Below are positions 17,167 through 26,195 of a DNA stretch of 64,000 bases, in pieces. The notes beneath the pieces were generated by a model that searched no databases, had not been told where the DNA came from, and saw only the letters and a list, made by a program, of their open reading frames with translations. Origin of the DNA: Sphingobacterium mizutaii (GTDB lineage Bacteria > Bacteroidota > Bacteroidia > Sphingobacteriales > Sphingobacteriaceae); NCBI RefSeq assembly GCF_900187125.1, contig NZ_LT906468.1, positions 1,116,001 through 1,180,000 on the forward strand, given 5' to 3'. Both the position numbers and the translations under genes were made by a program. Positions within the stretch are counted from its first letter, which is position 1. Each line of letters starts with the position of its first letter.

Positions 17167-19896
17167 ATGAATTGTATTAAACGAGTATTTTTATTGTTGG
17201 TTGTTTGCTTCGGCGTGATGATGAGCTATGCCCAGCAAGCACCATTTGGAGTAAAGGGGACAGTTGTGGACGTGGAGTCCTACCAACCTTTGGCAGGTGT
17301 TACAGTAACAATTGCGAACTCCCAGTTGGGCACAACAACAAATGACAAGGGTGAGTTTTTCATCCCCCTACCTAGCGATAAATCCGCGGAATATCTGATT
17401 CGTGCGACTCTAATGGGGTACGATGCCCAGGAGATGAACTTTACGTTGCAGTCAAGCGACACGGAGTTTGTGTCCTTTGCGCTGAAAAATGCAGATGCGG
17501 TGATCGAGGAAGTCGTTGTGACCAGACGCCGTGAGAAATTTACAGAATTAGCCTTATTAGAAGAAAGAAAGAAATCGAACCTGATGGTGGAGTCCATTGG
17601 TGCACAGGAGCTTTCTAGAAAAGGAGTTAGCGATGCAAGAGCAGCATTGACTAAAATGGCGGGTGTATCGAGACAAGAAGGTGTAAGGAATGTATTGGTA
17701 CGTGGATTAGGCGACCGTTATAATTCAACTTCATTAAATGGCTTGCCATTGCCATCGGAAAACCCATTGTACAAAAACGTATCCTTGGATTTCTTTGGAA
17801 CTGATGTTATCCAAAACATCAATGTAAATAAGACCTTGAACCCTGGTATTTCGGGAGATGTCGCGGGAGCAAACATCGATATCTTCACGAAAGAAGCAAC
17901 AGGAAACAGTTTAGAGATTGGATTGAGCGGTGGTGGTAACTCACAGACCATTGGTCAGGATAATTTCCGCAGGATTAATGGAACAAACTGGTTTGGAACA
18001 CTTCCAGCAGGTTCAAAACCTCCGATCACAGATTTTAGCCAGCACGCTTTCCAGAATGCCTGGACGCCTACGCCAATCAAAAACCTGATCAATTCAGGTA
18101 TCAAATTATCAGCTAACAAACGCTTCTTAGTAAACAACAATCCATTAAGTATATTCTTTACTGCTGGAATGGAAAGCAAATACCGTTACTATGAAGGAAA
18201 ATTCCAAGGAGCAAACAATGAGGGTGCTCTGTTCTTAGACAAAGATTATACCTCCAACGAATACAATGTATCCCAATCGGGTATGTTGAATGCACGTTAT
18301 ACTTGGAACAACAGTTCAGTAAGCTTCAATTCATTGTATATCCATGACCAGACCCAAACCATCTGGGATATGTTTGGTATTGGTGAGAATGAGCTAGAAG
18401 GTGACAAAGAAATGAACAGAAGACAACAAGTAAATGATAACCACTTATTTGTTAACCAAATCCTTTCTAAGTTATCACTTTCAGAAAAACTGACTGCTGA
18501 TTTAGGTTTAGGATTCAACTATACCATTGGTAATGAACCTGACCGTAGAAACAATAAACTTTTATTCAGAGATAACAAGCTAGCGTTCCATACAAGTTCA
18601 GCAAACAGTAATGAGCGTTTCTACTCGTACATGAATGAAAAAGGGGTGACCGCAAAAGCAATCTTATCTTACAAACTTGGTGATAACACGGATTTTGAAA
18701 GAAAAATTGACTTTGGATATAACGGAAACATTGTAAGAAGAGATTTTAGAGCAGTTATCTATAACTTCAAATTAATCCCTCCATACCCAGAAACCGCTGA
18801 CATGAATGGTTTGGACAATTTCTTTACCCAAGAGAATGTAGGTAACAAATTCCAAATCGAAACCGGTCGTGGAAAGAACAATGCAGATCCTTTTTACTAC
18901 TTAGGAAACAAGGATGTACATTCGGCATTAGGAAACCTGACTTACCAATTTGATGAGAAATTCACTGCTTTGGTTGGTCTTCGTTTCGATAAAATCAAAC
19001 AAACAGTAGAATATAACACCAACATTGGTAACAGTGATGTGAGTGGTCCTTCAATCATTGACAAGAACTACTTTTTGCCAAGTTTGAACTTGAAATATAG
19101 TTTAACCGAAAAGATGATCTTGAGAGCATCAGGAAGCCAGTCTTATATCTTGCCGCAGTTTATTGAAATTGCACCGATGTTGTACAATGGACAGAATATT
19201 ACTACTCAAGGTAACAGTAATCTAGTTCCATCAGAAGTGATCAATGCGGATTTGAAATGGGAATTATACCCAGGAGCTGGTGATTTGGTTGCGGTTGGTT
19301 TATTCTATAAAAACATCAAAAACCCGATTTCAAGAATCCAGACCTTCTCATCAGGAAACCCATTTACTTTTGCGAACACAGGTAGCCAAGCTACGGTATT
19401 GGGGGCAGAGTTAGAGGTGAAGAAAGACTTATTGCGTACTGCAGGTGAGTTTGGCGAAAACGTATTGTCAGCAGGTCTGAACTTCTCGTATCTGCATTCG
19501 AAACAAAAGTTGGATTATACATTTGCGAGATTCCTAAAAGCAGAGGATAAATTGGAGGGTGCATCGCCAATCTTAGTGAATGCAGACCTTTCTTATAAAG
19601 CATATTTCAAGAATTTTGACCTACAACCTACCTTGGTCTTGAACTACTTCTCAGACCGTATTTATGCCTTAGGTACGAACGGATATGAGAACGTAATGGA
19701 AAAAGGCTATCCGACCTTGGATTTCGTGATGAACGGTACGATCAGCAGGAAATTTGGTATCAATATCAAGGCTGAAAACATCTTAAATCCAGAGCGTCAA
19801 TACAACCGTGGATTTGTGAATGGAGCTCCGAGCATCATCGTGGAGAGCTTTAAGCGCGGGGTAGATTTTAGTGCAGGAGTTTCTTACAAGTTTTAA
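17167..19896 (+). CDS. TonB-dependent outer-membrane receptor
   Basis: 909 residues. Signal peptide (about 1-22), a carboxypeptidase-like regulatory domain (about 28-110, GVKGTVVDVESYQPLAGVTV), then a plug domain (about 125-240; VSRQEGVRNVLVRGLGDRYN) and a 22-strand barrel ending in an aromatic residue (VSYKF). It should import a bulky ligand across the outer membrane with TonB energy. It lacks the SusC signature and has no SusD partner. The next gene, a secreted lipoprotein, starts 70 bases downstream and is the likely partner. Ligand unknown. Confidence 0.9.
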   Translation: MNCIKRVFLLLVVCFGVMMSYAQQAPFGVKGTVVDVESYQPLAGVTVTIANSQLGTTTNDKGEFFIPLPSDKSAEYLIRATLMGYDAQEMNFTLQSSDTEFVSFALKNADAVIEEVVVTRRREKFTELALLEERKKSNLMVESIGAQELSRKGVSDARAALTKMAGVSRQEGVRNVLVRGLGDRYNSTSLNGLPLPSENPLYKNVSLDFFGTDVIQNINVNKTLNPGISGDVAGANIDIFTKEATGNSLEIGLSGGGNSQTIGQDNFRRINGTNWFGTLPAGSKPPITDFSQHAFQNAWTPTPIKNLINSGIKLSANKRFLVNNNPLSIFFTAGMESKYRYYEGKFQGANNEGALFLDKDYTSNEYNVSQSGMLNARYTWNNSSVSFNSLYIHDQTQTIWDMFGIGENELEGDKEMNRRQQVNDNHLFVNQILSKLSLSEKLTADLGLGFNYTIGNEPDRRNNKLLFRDNKLAFHTSSANSNERFYSYMNEKGVTAKAILSYKLGDNTDFERKIDFGYNGNIVRRDFRAVIYNFKLIPPYPETADMNGLDNFFTQENVGNKFQIETGRGKNNADPFYYLGNKDVHSALGNLTYQFDEKFTALVGLRFDKIKQTVEYNTNIGNSDVSGPSIIDKNYFLPSLNLKYSLTEKMILRASGSQSYILPQFIEIAPMLYNGQNITTQGNSNLVPSEVINADLKWELYPGAGDLVAVGLFYKNIKNPISRIQTFSSGNPFTFANTGSQATVLGAELEVKKDLLRTAGEFGENVLSAGLNFSYLHSKQKLDYTFARFLKAEDKLEGASPILVNADLSYKAYFKNFDLQPTLVLNYFSDRIYALGTNGYENVMEKGYPTLDFVMNGTISRKFGINIKAENILNPERQYNRGFVNGAPSIIVESFKRGVDFSAGVSYKF

Positions 19897-19966
19897 CAAT
19901 AAATTAATTTACACATAACACAAAGGTTAATTGGTAACAGTTTCTTTGTGTAGAAATTAAAAGATT

Positions 19967-21154
19967 ATGAAGACAAAATTATTTTCAATTTTAGCAGCTA
20001 GCGCTTTAGCATTTACAGCTTGTACTTCGACTGATCCTGTTGTGGGTCCAGGCGAAAAAGGGGAAGCAAAATTAATTGGTAACATCACTAAAGACATGGT
20101 TCTAGATGCTAATACTGAATACACGATGACAGGTGCAGTATATGTGAAGGACGGAGTGACTTTGACCATTCCTGCGGGAACTGTGATCAAAGCATTAGAC
20201 GGAGGTACTGATGTGTATTTAATGGTTGAGCGTGGTGGTAAGATCATGGCGAACGGTACAGCAGCAAAACCAATTGTTTTCACTTCAGCAGCTGCAAAGC
20301 CTAAAGAAGGAGATTGGGGTGGTGTCTTAATCAACGGAAAAGCACCTCTTTCAGGTGAAGCTGGAAAAGTAACTGAGAACAACGCTGAGATTGGTGAGGC
20401 ATACAAATACGGTGGTAGTGTTGTTGATGACAATTCAGGTATTCTTAACTACGTAAGAATCGAGTACACTGGTGCTCGTATCTCTGATGAGAAAGAACAC
20501 AATGGTCTTACTTTGAACGGTGTTGGTAACAAAACTACCTTGTCTAATATTTATTTAGCATACGGTGATGATGATGCAATCGAGTTCTTCGGTGGATCAG
20601 TAAACGCTTCTAACATTTTAGTAGTAAACTGTACAGATGATATGTTCGACTTTACTGAAGGTTATTCAGGTACAGTTAAAAACGTATATGGTATCCGTGA
20701 AGAAGGTTACTTGCCAGTAACTGTTGACCCACGTGGTATCGAGGCTGATGGTAACATGGACGGAAAAGCTCCAAGCCATGTAAACCAATCAAACTTCAAA
20801 GTTGATGGTATCACTATCATCAATAACGCTCCAGGATTAGGTGCAAACTTAACCATGCACGATGTATTCAAAATCAGAAGAGGTGCTAAAGCGACCATTA
20901 CTAATGCTTTTGTGAAATTCGGTCCTAAAACTAACGTTTTGGATGCTACAGGTGCAGTAGTTGTTGATTTAGTTGACTACACTGACAGAAACGGTACTGC
21001 TGCTGCAGGTACTTCAATTGAATACACAATTGATAAAGCAAACAACCTAGACAAAGCAAAACTTAACACAATCCCTGGAACTTCAGCTACAGCTAAAGAT
21101 GGCTTGAAAGGTGCTGATACAGGTGTTTTCAGCTGGACTGGATACAAATTCTAA
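19967..21154 (+). CDS. Cell-surface lipoprotein, beta-helix-like, partner of the TonB receptor
   Basis: 395 residues with a lipoprotein signal (lipobox TAC, Cys19) and a small, Gly/Thr/Val/Asn-rich body with repeating short strands (VYVKDGVTLTIPAGTVIKAL, GDWGGVLINGKAPLSGE, TLSNIYLAYGDDDAIEFFGG), as in right-handed parallel beta-helices. Similar lipoproteins are common next to TonB-dependent receptors in Bacteroidota, without a proven role. A surface ligand-capturing partner of the receptor is the natural inference. A strong terminator follows. Confidence 0.75.
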   Translation: MKTKLFSILAASALAFTACTSTDPVVGPGEKGEAKLIGNITKDMVLDANTEYTMTGAVYVKDGVTLTIPAGTVIKALDGGTDVYLMVERGGKIMANGTAAKPIVFTSAAAKPKEGDWGGVLINGKAPLSGEAGKVTENNAEIGEAYKYGGSVVDDNSGILNYVRIEYTGARISDEKEHNGLTLNGVGNKTTLSNIYLAYGDDDAIEFFGGSVNASNILVVNCTDDMFDFTEGYSGTVKNVYGIREEGYLPVTVDPRGIEADGNMDGKAPSHVNQSNFKVDGITIINNAPGLGANLTMHDVFKIRRGAKATITNAFVKFGPKTNVLDATGAVVVDLVDYTDRNGTAAAGTSIEYTIDKANNLDKAKLNTIPGTSATAKDGLKGADTGVFSWTGYKF

Positions 21155-21188
21155 GAACATAGTACTAAATAGTTTATCAAATACAAAG

Positions 21189-21215
21189 GACCGCCTTCAT
21201 GGCGGTCTTTTTTTT
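21189..21215 (+). terminator. Terminator after the receptor/lipoprotein unit
   Basis: GACCGCC and GGCGGTC form a 7-bp GC-rich stem around TTCAT and are followed by eight T. Confidence 0.9.
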
Positions 21216-21542
21216 GAACCAGGATTAAGGGATTGGGACTTCGGCAGGCTCAGCCACCGGATGGGCCAAGATTTGGGAATGAACCAGGATTTATGGGATG
21301 CGAGGATGGACCAAGATTTGGGAATGAATCAGGATTAATGGGATGCGAGGATAGACCAAGATTTGGGCATGAACCAGGATTGCCCTCGACTCCGCTCGGG
21401 CTACTGGATTGGAGGATCGACCAAGATTTGGGAATGAACCAGGATTAATGGGATGCGAGGATGGACCAAGATTTGGGCATGAACCAGGATTAATGAGATT
21501 GGGACTTCGGCAGGCTCAGCCACCGGATGGGCCAAGATTATG
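21216..21542. repeat. Imperfect tandem repeat, about 45-bp unit
   Basis: Units beginning GAACCAGGATT start near 21216, 21281, 21325 (GAATCAGG), 21371, 21435 and 21481, spaced 44-46 bases except for two of about 64. Unit text runs GGGATGCGAGGATGGACC then AAGATTTGGGAATG. The longer spacings hold inserted palindromic pieces: CTTCGGCAGGCTCAGCCACC (twice, in the first and last units) and CCCTCGACTCCGCTCGGGC. A single diverged copy lies in opposite orientation at 53660-53730. Frames open through it only reflect the repetition; not coding. Confidence 0.8.
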
Positions 21543-21571
21543 ATGTATATATCACAGAAAGTTATCAAGGT

Positions 21572-21603
21572 TGGTAGGGGCGTATTGAATACGCCCGCCG
21601 CAA
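21572..21603. repeat. REP-like palindrome (GTAGGGGCGTATTGAATACGCC family)
   Basis: GGGCGTATTGAATACGCCC is a near-perfect palindrome preceded by GGTA. The same core with a CGC centre is found five times in the array at 52374-53457, and a variant (GGGCGAATGCGATTCGCCC) at 53591. It is non-coding and interspersed. Confidence 0.75.
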
Positions 21604-21678
21604 ATAAACCTTCATATAATTAGCCTTTAGGCTGATTTACTGAGACTATTCTTAGGTATTAAATATGATAAAGCATAA

Positions 21679-21784
21679 AAAATCCTGGGGCGGGGAGCCT
21701 CAGGATTTTTAACTAACCAATTATTAACCTAAATTATGAAATTTTTTACTCTTTACTCTTTTTTACTCTGTTTGTACTATCTAT
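21679..21784 (+). other. Orphan hairpin and leader-like sequence with a 16-codon frame
   Basis: AAATCCTGGGG and CCTCAGGATTT form a hairpin (21679-21710), followed by TTAACTAACCAATTATTAAC and a short frame at 21735-21785 that reads MKFFTLYSFLLCLYYL and stops. Hairpin, AT-rich spacer and MK-start together look like the 5' leader and first codons of a Bacteroidota outer-membrane gene whose body is missing. Alternatively it is just a free-standing terminator. Nothing else is recognised between 21604 and 21950. Confidence 0.3.
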
Positions 21785-21952
21785 AACGCAAAGTAAATGC
21801 CGATTGTATATTGGATACTGCCTCTTAACATCTTTTAACAGATGGATTAGATTTCGATGACATAAAGGAGCGGCTCAGATATTTTTATGACATTTCTCCC
21901 CAAATTACCTGCTTTACTCTTATGCCATTATTCCCGAAAAATATCCAGAAAC

Positions 21953-21983
21953 AAAAAAGCCTGTCAGATTCTGACAGGCTTTA
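21953..21983 (-). terminator. Terminator for the nucleoside permease gene
   Basis: AAGCCTGTCAGA and TCTGACAGGCTT form a long perfect stem. On the minus strand it is followed by TTTTTTG, so it ends the permease transcript. Confidence 0.85.
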
Positions 21984-21993
21984 TATCTTTTGT

Positions 21994-22024
21994 CTAAATA
22001 CTAAATACTAAATACTAAATACTA
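21994..22024. repeat. Short tandem repeat CTAAATA x4
   Basis: The 7-mer CTAAATA is repeated four times plus CTA immediately after the permease stop codon. Such an array can change length by slippage; it lies between stop codon and terminator. Confidence 0.8.
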
Positions 22025-23380
22025 CTATTTAACTTCATGCTTATGTCTAAACAGGATAGCAAAGAGTATAGCAATGACTAGGGTATACAGGGCAAAGGCG
22101 ATCCAGATATGGTGCCAGTCCTTTAAGTGTATGACTTGATCGAAGATTCCATTGCTGACATTCACCCCTCTGGAGCTGATGAATTTTTGCAGGGAACCAT
22201 TGTCGGCTGTAGTGTCCAGGAAAGAGGCTAAAGAAGCGCTGTCGTTGAACGAAAGGGTGTAGAACCTATCAATGATCCATCCAGATACCCAAGAGCCAAA
22301 TACGGCTCCAAATCCGTTAGTCATCATCATGAACAATCCTTGTGCTGATGAACGGATCTTGTTATTGGTATTGGTCTCCACGAATAGGGAACCTGAAATG
22401 TTGAAAAAGTCAAAGGCCATTCCATAGACTACGCAGGACATAATAATCATCCATAGGCCAGTGGAAGGGTTTCCATAAGCGAACAGTCCGAATCGAAGCA
22501 CCCAGGCTACCATGGCGATCAGCATGACCTGTTTGATACCAAACCTTTTCAAGAAAAAAGGAATCGCAAGGATGAACAAGGTTTCCGAGATCTGTGATAT
22601 GGACATGATGATTGTGGAATACTTCACCACGAAGGAATCGACATATTTTGGATAGAATTTGAATTCATCCAAGAAGACATCTCCATAAGCATTGGTCAAT
22701 TGTAAGGCTGCGCCAAGGAACATGGAGAAGATAAAGAACATCGCCATTTTAAAGTTTCCAAAGAGCTTGAAAGCTTCGAGTCCCATGATCTGGGAAAAGC
22801 TAGCGTTCTCTTGGATATGTCTCTGGGGAGGACATTTTGGAAGATAGATCAGGGAATAGAGCCCCAATAAGATGGAACCGCCGGCAGCAATATAGAACTG
22901 GCCTTCGGTTGCTTTACTTCCGCTTAAGTTAGTCATCCACATTGCCGCGATAAAACCTACTGTTCCCCATACACGGATGGGAGGGAAGGCCTTGATCAGG
23001 TCGTAATTCCCTTGGTTGAGGGCGGTATAGGCAATGGAGTTGGAAAGGGCTAAAGTAGGCATGTAACAACACATACTGAGCAGCATGACCGTAAAGAACG
23101 ATCCTGGGTCTTGCACCTGTGCAAGATAGATCAGGCAGGCTGCGTAAAGAAGGTGAAGGGCTACATAAAGTTTTTCTGCATTGACCCAACGGTCGGCAAT
23201 GATACCCATCAAGGTGGGCATAAATAAAGAGGCAATACCCATGGTGGAAAAAATGGCGCCGAATTCGGTACCACCCCAGTTTTTAGTCCCAAACCAATAG
23301 TTTGCAATAGTAATCAACCATGCTCCCCAGACGAAGAATTGTAGGAAGTTCATGATCGTTAACCTCAGTTTAATAGACAT
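22025..23380 (-). CDS. Nucleoside permease (NupG-like MFS, nucleoside:H+ symporter)
   Basis: 451 residues with about 12 hydrophobic helices. The opening LRLTIMNFLQFFVWGAWLIT and the downstream GIIADRWVNAEKLY match the nucleoside:H+ symporter branch of the major facilitator superfamily, represented by E. coli NupG and XapB. Length fits, allowing for a loop of about 40 residues near helix 11. It would import nucleosides across the inner membrane. It is preceded 32 bases upstream by the bifunctional nuclease gene, in the same direction, and could be cotranscribed with it. Confidence 0.85.
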   Translation of the reverse strand: MSIKLRLTIMNFLQFFVWGAWLITIANYWFGTKNWGGTEFGAIFSTMGIASLFMPTLMGIIADRWVNAEKLYVALHLLYAACLIYLAQVQDPGSFFTVMLLSMCCYMPTLALSNSIAYTALNQGNYDLIKAFPPIRVWGTVGFIAAMWMTNLSGSKATEGQFYIAAGGSILLGLYSLIYLPKCPPQRHIQENASFSQIMGLEAFKLFGNFKMAMFFIFSMFLGAALQLTNAYGDVFLDEFKFYPKYVDSFVVKYSTIIMSISQISETLFILAIPFFLKRFGIKQVMLIAMVAWVLRFGLFAYGNPSTGLWMIIMSCVVYGMAFDFFNISGSLFVETNTNNKIRSSAQGLFMMMTNGFGAVFGSWVSGWIIDRFYTLSFNDSASLASFLDTTADNGSLQKFISSRGVNVSNGIFDQVIHLKDWHHIWIAFALYTLVIAILFAILFRHKHEVK

Positions 23381-23412
23381 CGTATTTTGCTATTAGTTAT
23401 TGTAGGTAGAAA

Positions 23413-24066
23413 TTAAGATTTTCGTTTTTCGATTTCGTCCCTGATTTTGGCAGCCGTCTCATACTGTTCGTTTTCGATGGCTTTTTCCAGGGTCTTCTCA
23501 AGTTGTTCCAGCGTTAAGGAAGCGTAAGGTGATGGTTTGTTTTTTGCTGGTTCTTTTTCAACGCTTTCTTGTTCTTTTTCTTTTTCCTCGGTTGGAGTAT
23601 CCGATTGTTTGTAGTTTCCTACGTTTTCGATGTTTTCAAGGAAAGCAAAGTCATTTCCTTCGATCACGATTCCGGCTGTGTTCATGATAAAATCATAGGT
23701 GTAGATCGGGCATTCGAAGCGAACAGCAAGGGCAACAGCATCCGATGTACGGGCGTCGATTTCTGAAGTCTGTTCACCATCTGTACAGATCAATTTGGCA
23801 AAGAATATCCCGTCTACCAGGTTGTAGATCAAGACTTCTTCTAATTTTATCTTAAAGGTTTCGGCGAAAGATTTGAATAAATCATGCGTTAGCGGCCTGC
23901 TTGGAGTCATTTTTTCGATTTCAACGGCAATGGATTGCGCTTCAAAGCCTCCAATGATGACAGGTAGTCTTCGGTTACCTCCTACCTCTCCGAGAACTAG
24001 GGCATACGCGCCAGACTGGGTTTGGCTATATGATAAGCCCACAATATCTAACTTGATTTTCTTCAT
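23413..24066 (-). CDS. Bifunctional nuclease family protein with UvrB/UvrC motif
   Basis: About 217 residues. The N-terminal BFN/DUF151 domain (about 1-130) shows LVLGEVGGNRRLPVIIGGFEAQ, RPLTHDLF and DARTSDAVALAVRF, the conserved blocks of the family. The C-terminal UVR motif (about 180-215, LEQLEKTLEKAIENEQYETA) is a helical hairpin used for protein contacts in UvrB and UvrC. The middle is a charged, low-complexity linker rich in Glu and Lys. The start ATG at 24066 is preferred over an upstream TTG in the same frame. A plant homologue has RNase and DNase activity; the bacterial role is less clear. Confidence 0.87.
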   Translation of the reverse strand: MKKIKLDIVGLSYSQTQSGAYALVLGEVGGNRRLPVIIGGFEAQSIAVEIEKMTPSRPLTHDLFKSFAETFKIKLEEVLIYNLVDGIFFAKLICTDGEQTSEIDARTSDAVALAVRFECPIYTYDFIMNTAGIVIEGNDFAFLENIENVGNYKQSDTPTEEKEKEQESVEKEPAKNKPSPYASLTLEQLEKTLEKAIENEQYETAAKIRDEIEKRKS

Positions 24067-24110
24067 CGATAACACGTTAACGTGAATACAAAGATGGGAA
24101 TATTAACAGC

Positions 24111-24150
24111 AAAAAAAAAGTGACCCTGCGTTTTTTTAGGCAAGGCCACT
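24111..24150 (-). terminator. Terminator of the etfBA operon
   Basis: On the minus strand AGTGGCCTTGC pairs with GCAGGGTCACT (two G-U pairs allowed) and is followed by nine T. It ends the etfBA transcript before the nuclease gene. Confidence 0.7.
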
Positions 24151-24170
24151 CGTTCATTGTTTAGTTATTC

Positions 24171-25145
24171 CTAGTTGTTTTTTAAGTTTTTGATCGCTTC
24201 TGTCAGCTTTGGAACGATTTCGAAGGCATCTCCTACGATTCCATAATCCGCTACTTTAAAGAACGGTGCTTCTGGGTCTTTGTTGATCACAACAATGTTT
24301 TTTGAGGAACTTACTCCTGCTAAATGTTGGATTGCGCCCGAGATACCGATTGCAATATATAGGTTAGGGCTCACTACGATCCCTGTTTGTCCTACGTGTT
24401 CAGAATGGGGTCTCCAACCGGCATCTGAAACTGGTTTTGAACATGCTGTTGCAGCACCAAGTACATTTGCCAATTCCTCGATCATTCCCCAGTTCTCTGG
24501 TCCTTTCATCCCACGACCTGCTGATACCACGATTTCGGCTTCTGGTAGGGAGATTTTATCCGTTGCACGTACAATCTCTTTGACCATCACATTGAAATCT
24601 TGGTCTTGCAGTTCTGGTGTGAAATCTACCACCTCTGCTGCACCAGCAGTTTCTTTGACATCGAATGCGTTTGGATTAACTGCAATGACTTTTACCGCTG
24701 AACTGATGACTTCAGTTGCAAATGCTTTATTGGAAAATGCAGTCTTTTTTACTTCCATCTGATCGCCATTGAATGTAGGAAGACCGATAGCACCATCCGC
24801 AAAACCTGCATCTAATTTAGCTGCAACCCTTGGTCCCAGACCTTTTCCACTGAAAGAGTTGGAAAGGACAACAACTTTTGCATTCTCCTGCTTAGCAGCC
24901 GAAGCAATAATGGATGCATAGGCTTTGTTCACAAAGTTCTTCAACTTGTCTTGGTTAGCATCCAAAACTTTGGATACACCGTATTTGCCCAATTTCTCTA
25001 ATTCTGCTTTGTCTACATTTCCAATGGAAAGAGCAGTCACAGAATCACCTAATTGGTCAGCGATAGCTTTGGCATAGGAAGCGACCTCAAATGCCGACTT
25101 CTTTAATGTACCTTCTGTATTTTCTATATATACTAAAATTGCCAT
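24171..25145 (-). CDS. etfA: Electron transfer flavoprotein subunit alpha
   Basis: 324 residues. ETF shuttles electrons from acyl-CoA and other dehydrogenases to the ETF-quinone oxidoreductase. The N-terminal domain has the usual ETF alpha/beta fold; the C-terminal FAD-binding domain shows SAGRGMKGPENW, PVSDAGWRPHSEHVGQTGIV, YIAIGISGAIQHLAG and NKDPEAPFFKVADYGIVGD. Complete and intact. It follows etfB by 27 bases on the minus strand, forming the standard etfBA operon. Confidence 0.95.
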   Translation of the reverse strand: MAILVYIENTEGTLKKSAFEVASYAKAIADQLGDSVTALSIGNVDKAELEKLGKYGVSKVLDANQDKLKNFVNKAYASIIASAAKQENAKVVVLSNSFSGKGLGPRVAAKLDAGFADGAIGLPTFNGDQMEVKKTAFSNKAFATEVISSAVKVIAVNPNAFDVKETAGAAEVVDFTPELQDQDFNVMVKEIVRATDKISLPEAEIVVSAGRGMKGPENWGMIEELANVLGAATACSKPVSDAGWRPHSEHVGQTGIVVSPNLYIAIGISGAIQHLAGVSSSKNIVVINKDPEAPFFKVADYGIVGDAFEIVPKLTEAIKNLKNN

Positions 25146-25172
25146 GATAATTTCTTAATGGGGGTAAATGAA

Positions 25173-25904
25173 TTAAATAACTTTTGCCTCGCTACGAAGT
25201 AATTGAACCAATTGATCCACATCTTCTACAAGTTTCACTGCGCCTCTTGGAGCAGGAGATTCGTATTTGGAGATGTTTGACAATTCATTTACTGCAATCG
25301 GCTCCAGAACTTGAAGAGGTTTTGTTCTTGCACCCATAATGCCACGCATATTCGGGATCTTAGGCTCGGCAACACCTTCTGCTGTCCCAACAACCACAGG
25401 CAATGAAACCGTCAATACTTCTTTACCACCTTCAATTTCGCGGTCGATGGTAGCATTGTTGTCTTGGATTTCCAGTTTTTTAGCGATGGAAACCGAAGGA
25501 AGGTTTAATAGTTCACCTAATAGGGCTGCCACTTGAGCACCGTTATAGTCAATAGACTCACGACCCGTTAAGATCAAGTCAAAGTTTTGTTCTTTTGCGT
25601 AGTTAGCAATCTGATTGGCTACAAACCAAGCATCTCTAGGTTGAGAATTTACGCGAACGGCATCGTCCGCACCAATTGCCAATGCTTTTCTAATGGTAGG
25701 TTCTGTGCTAGCATCACCAACATTGATCACAGTGACGGTACCTTTGCCGCCTTCCGCCAACTCAACTGCTCTTGATAATGCAATCTCATCATAGGGATTA
25801 ATGATATACTGGATACCATTGCTGTTAAAAACCGTATTATCGTTGCTGAATGTTATTTTTGAAGTGGTGTCAGGGACATTACTTATACATACTAATATTC
25901 TCAT
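25173..25904 (-). CDS. etfB: Electron transfer flavoprotein subunit beta
   Basis: 243 residues, typical ETF beta length. It starts MRILVCISNVPDTTSKI and contains NPYDEIALSRAVELAE, LILTGRESIDYNGAQV and the recognition-loop region around EPKIPNMRGIMGARTKPL, all characteristic. It binds AMP and partners with EtfA in fatty-acid and amino-acid oxidation. First gene of the pair; the AT-rich 25905-26184 region upstream holds the promoter and no other gene. Confidence 0.95.
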   Translation of the reverse strand: MRILVCISNVPDTTSKITFSNDNTVFNSNGIQYIINPYDEIALSRAVELAEGGKGTVTVINVGDASTEPTIRKALAIGADDAVRVNSQPRDAWFVANQIANYAKEQNFDLILTGRESIDYNGAQVAALLGELLNLPSVSIAKKLEIQDNNATIDREIEGGKEVLTVSLPVVVGTAEGVAEPKIPNMRGIMGARTKPLQVLEPIAVNELSNISKYESPAPRGAVKLVEDVDQLVQLLRSEAKVI

Positions 25905-26184
25905 AATTCAAACGTTTTACACAAACCTACATTAATTAAGGAGCATTTCAAAGATGTGTTTCCTCGATTTTCAGGAACTGTTAGCTAATTGTTAATTACC
26001 TAAATACTATAAAATATCTAATTATTTTATTAAAATGATAATGTTTACCCTTAAATGATTTAAATAATATAATAAATGTAAATAAATGCATTAAAAACAC
26101 AATAGTCATGCATTTGTCATTTTGTATGCTAGCATAGTATTTCCTATTGAGTTGCATATAGGTTTTCCATTTCTAAATTATGTT

Positions 26185-26192
26185 TACTTTTG
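26185..26192 (+). promoter_or_regulatory. Candidate -7 box 3 bases before a start codon
   Basis: TACTTTTG matches TAnnTTTG and is followed by TTT then the ATG at 26196, which would place the transcription start at or inside the start codon and give a leaderless mRNA. Confidence 0.4.
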
Positions 26193-26195
26193 TTT

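Noticed and set aside
21216..21542. 45-bp tandem repeats as a CRISPR or a coding repeat protein
   Set aside because: No constant repeat/variable spacer pattern; open frames cross two repeat insertions and have no start signal or conserved product.
23413..23500. UVR motif as a separate uvr gene
   Set aside because: It is in frame with the nuclease domain and such a C-terminal UVR tail is usual in Bacteroidota bifunctional nucleases.
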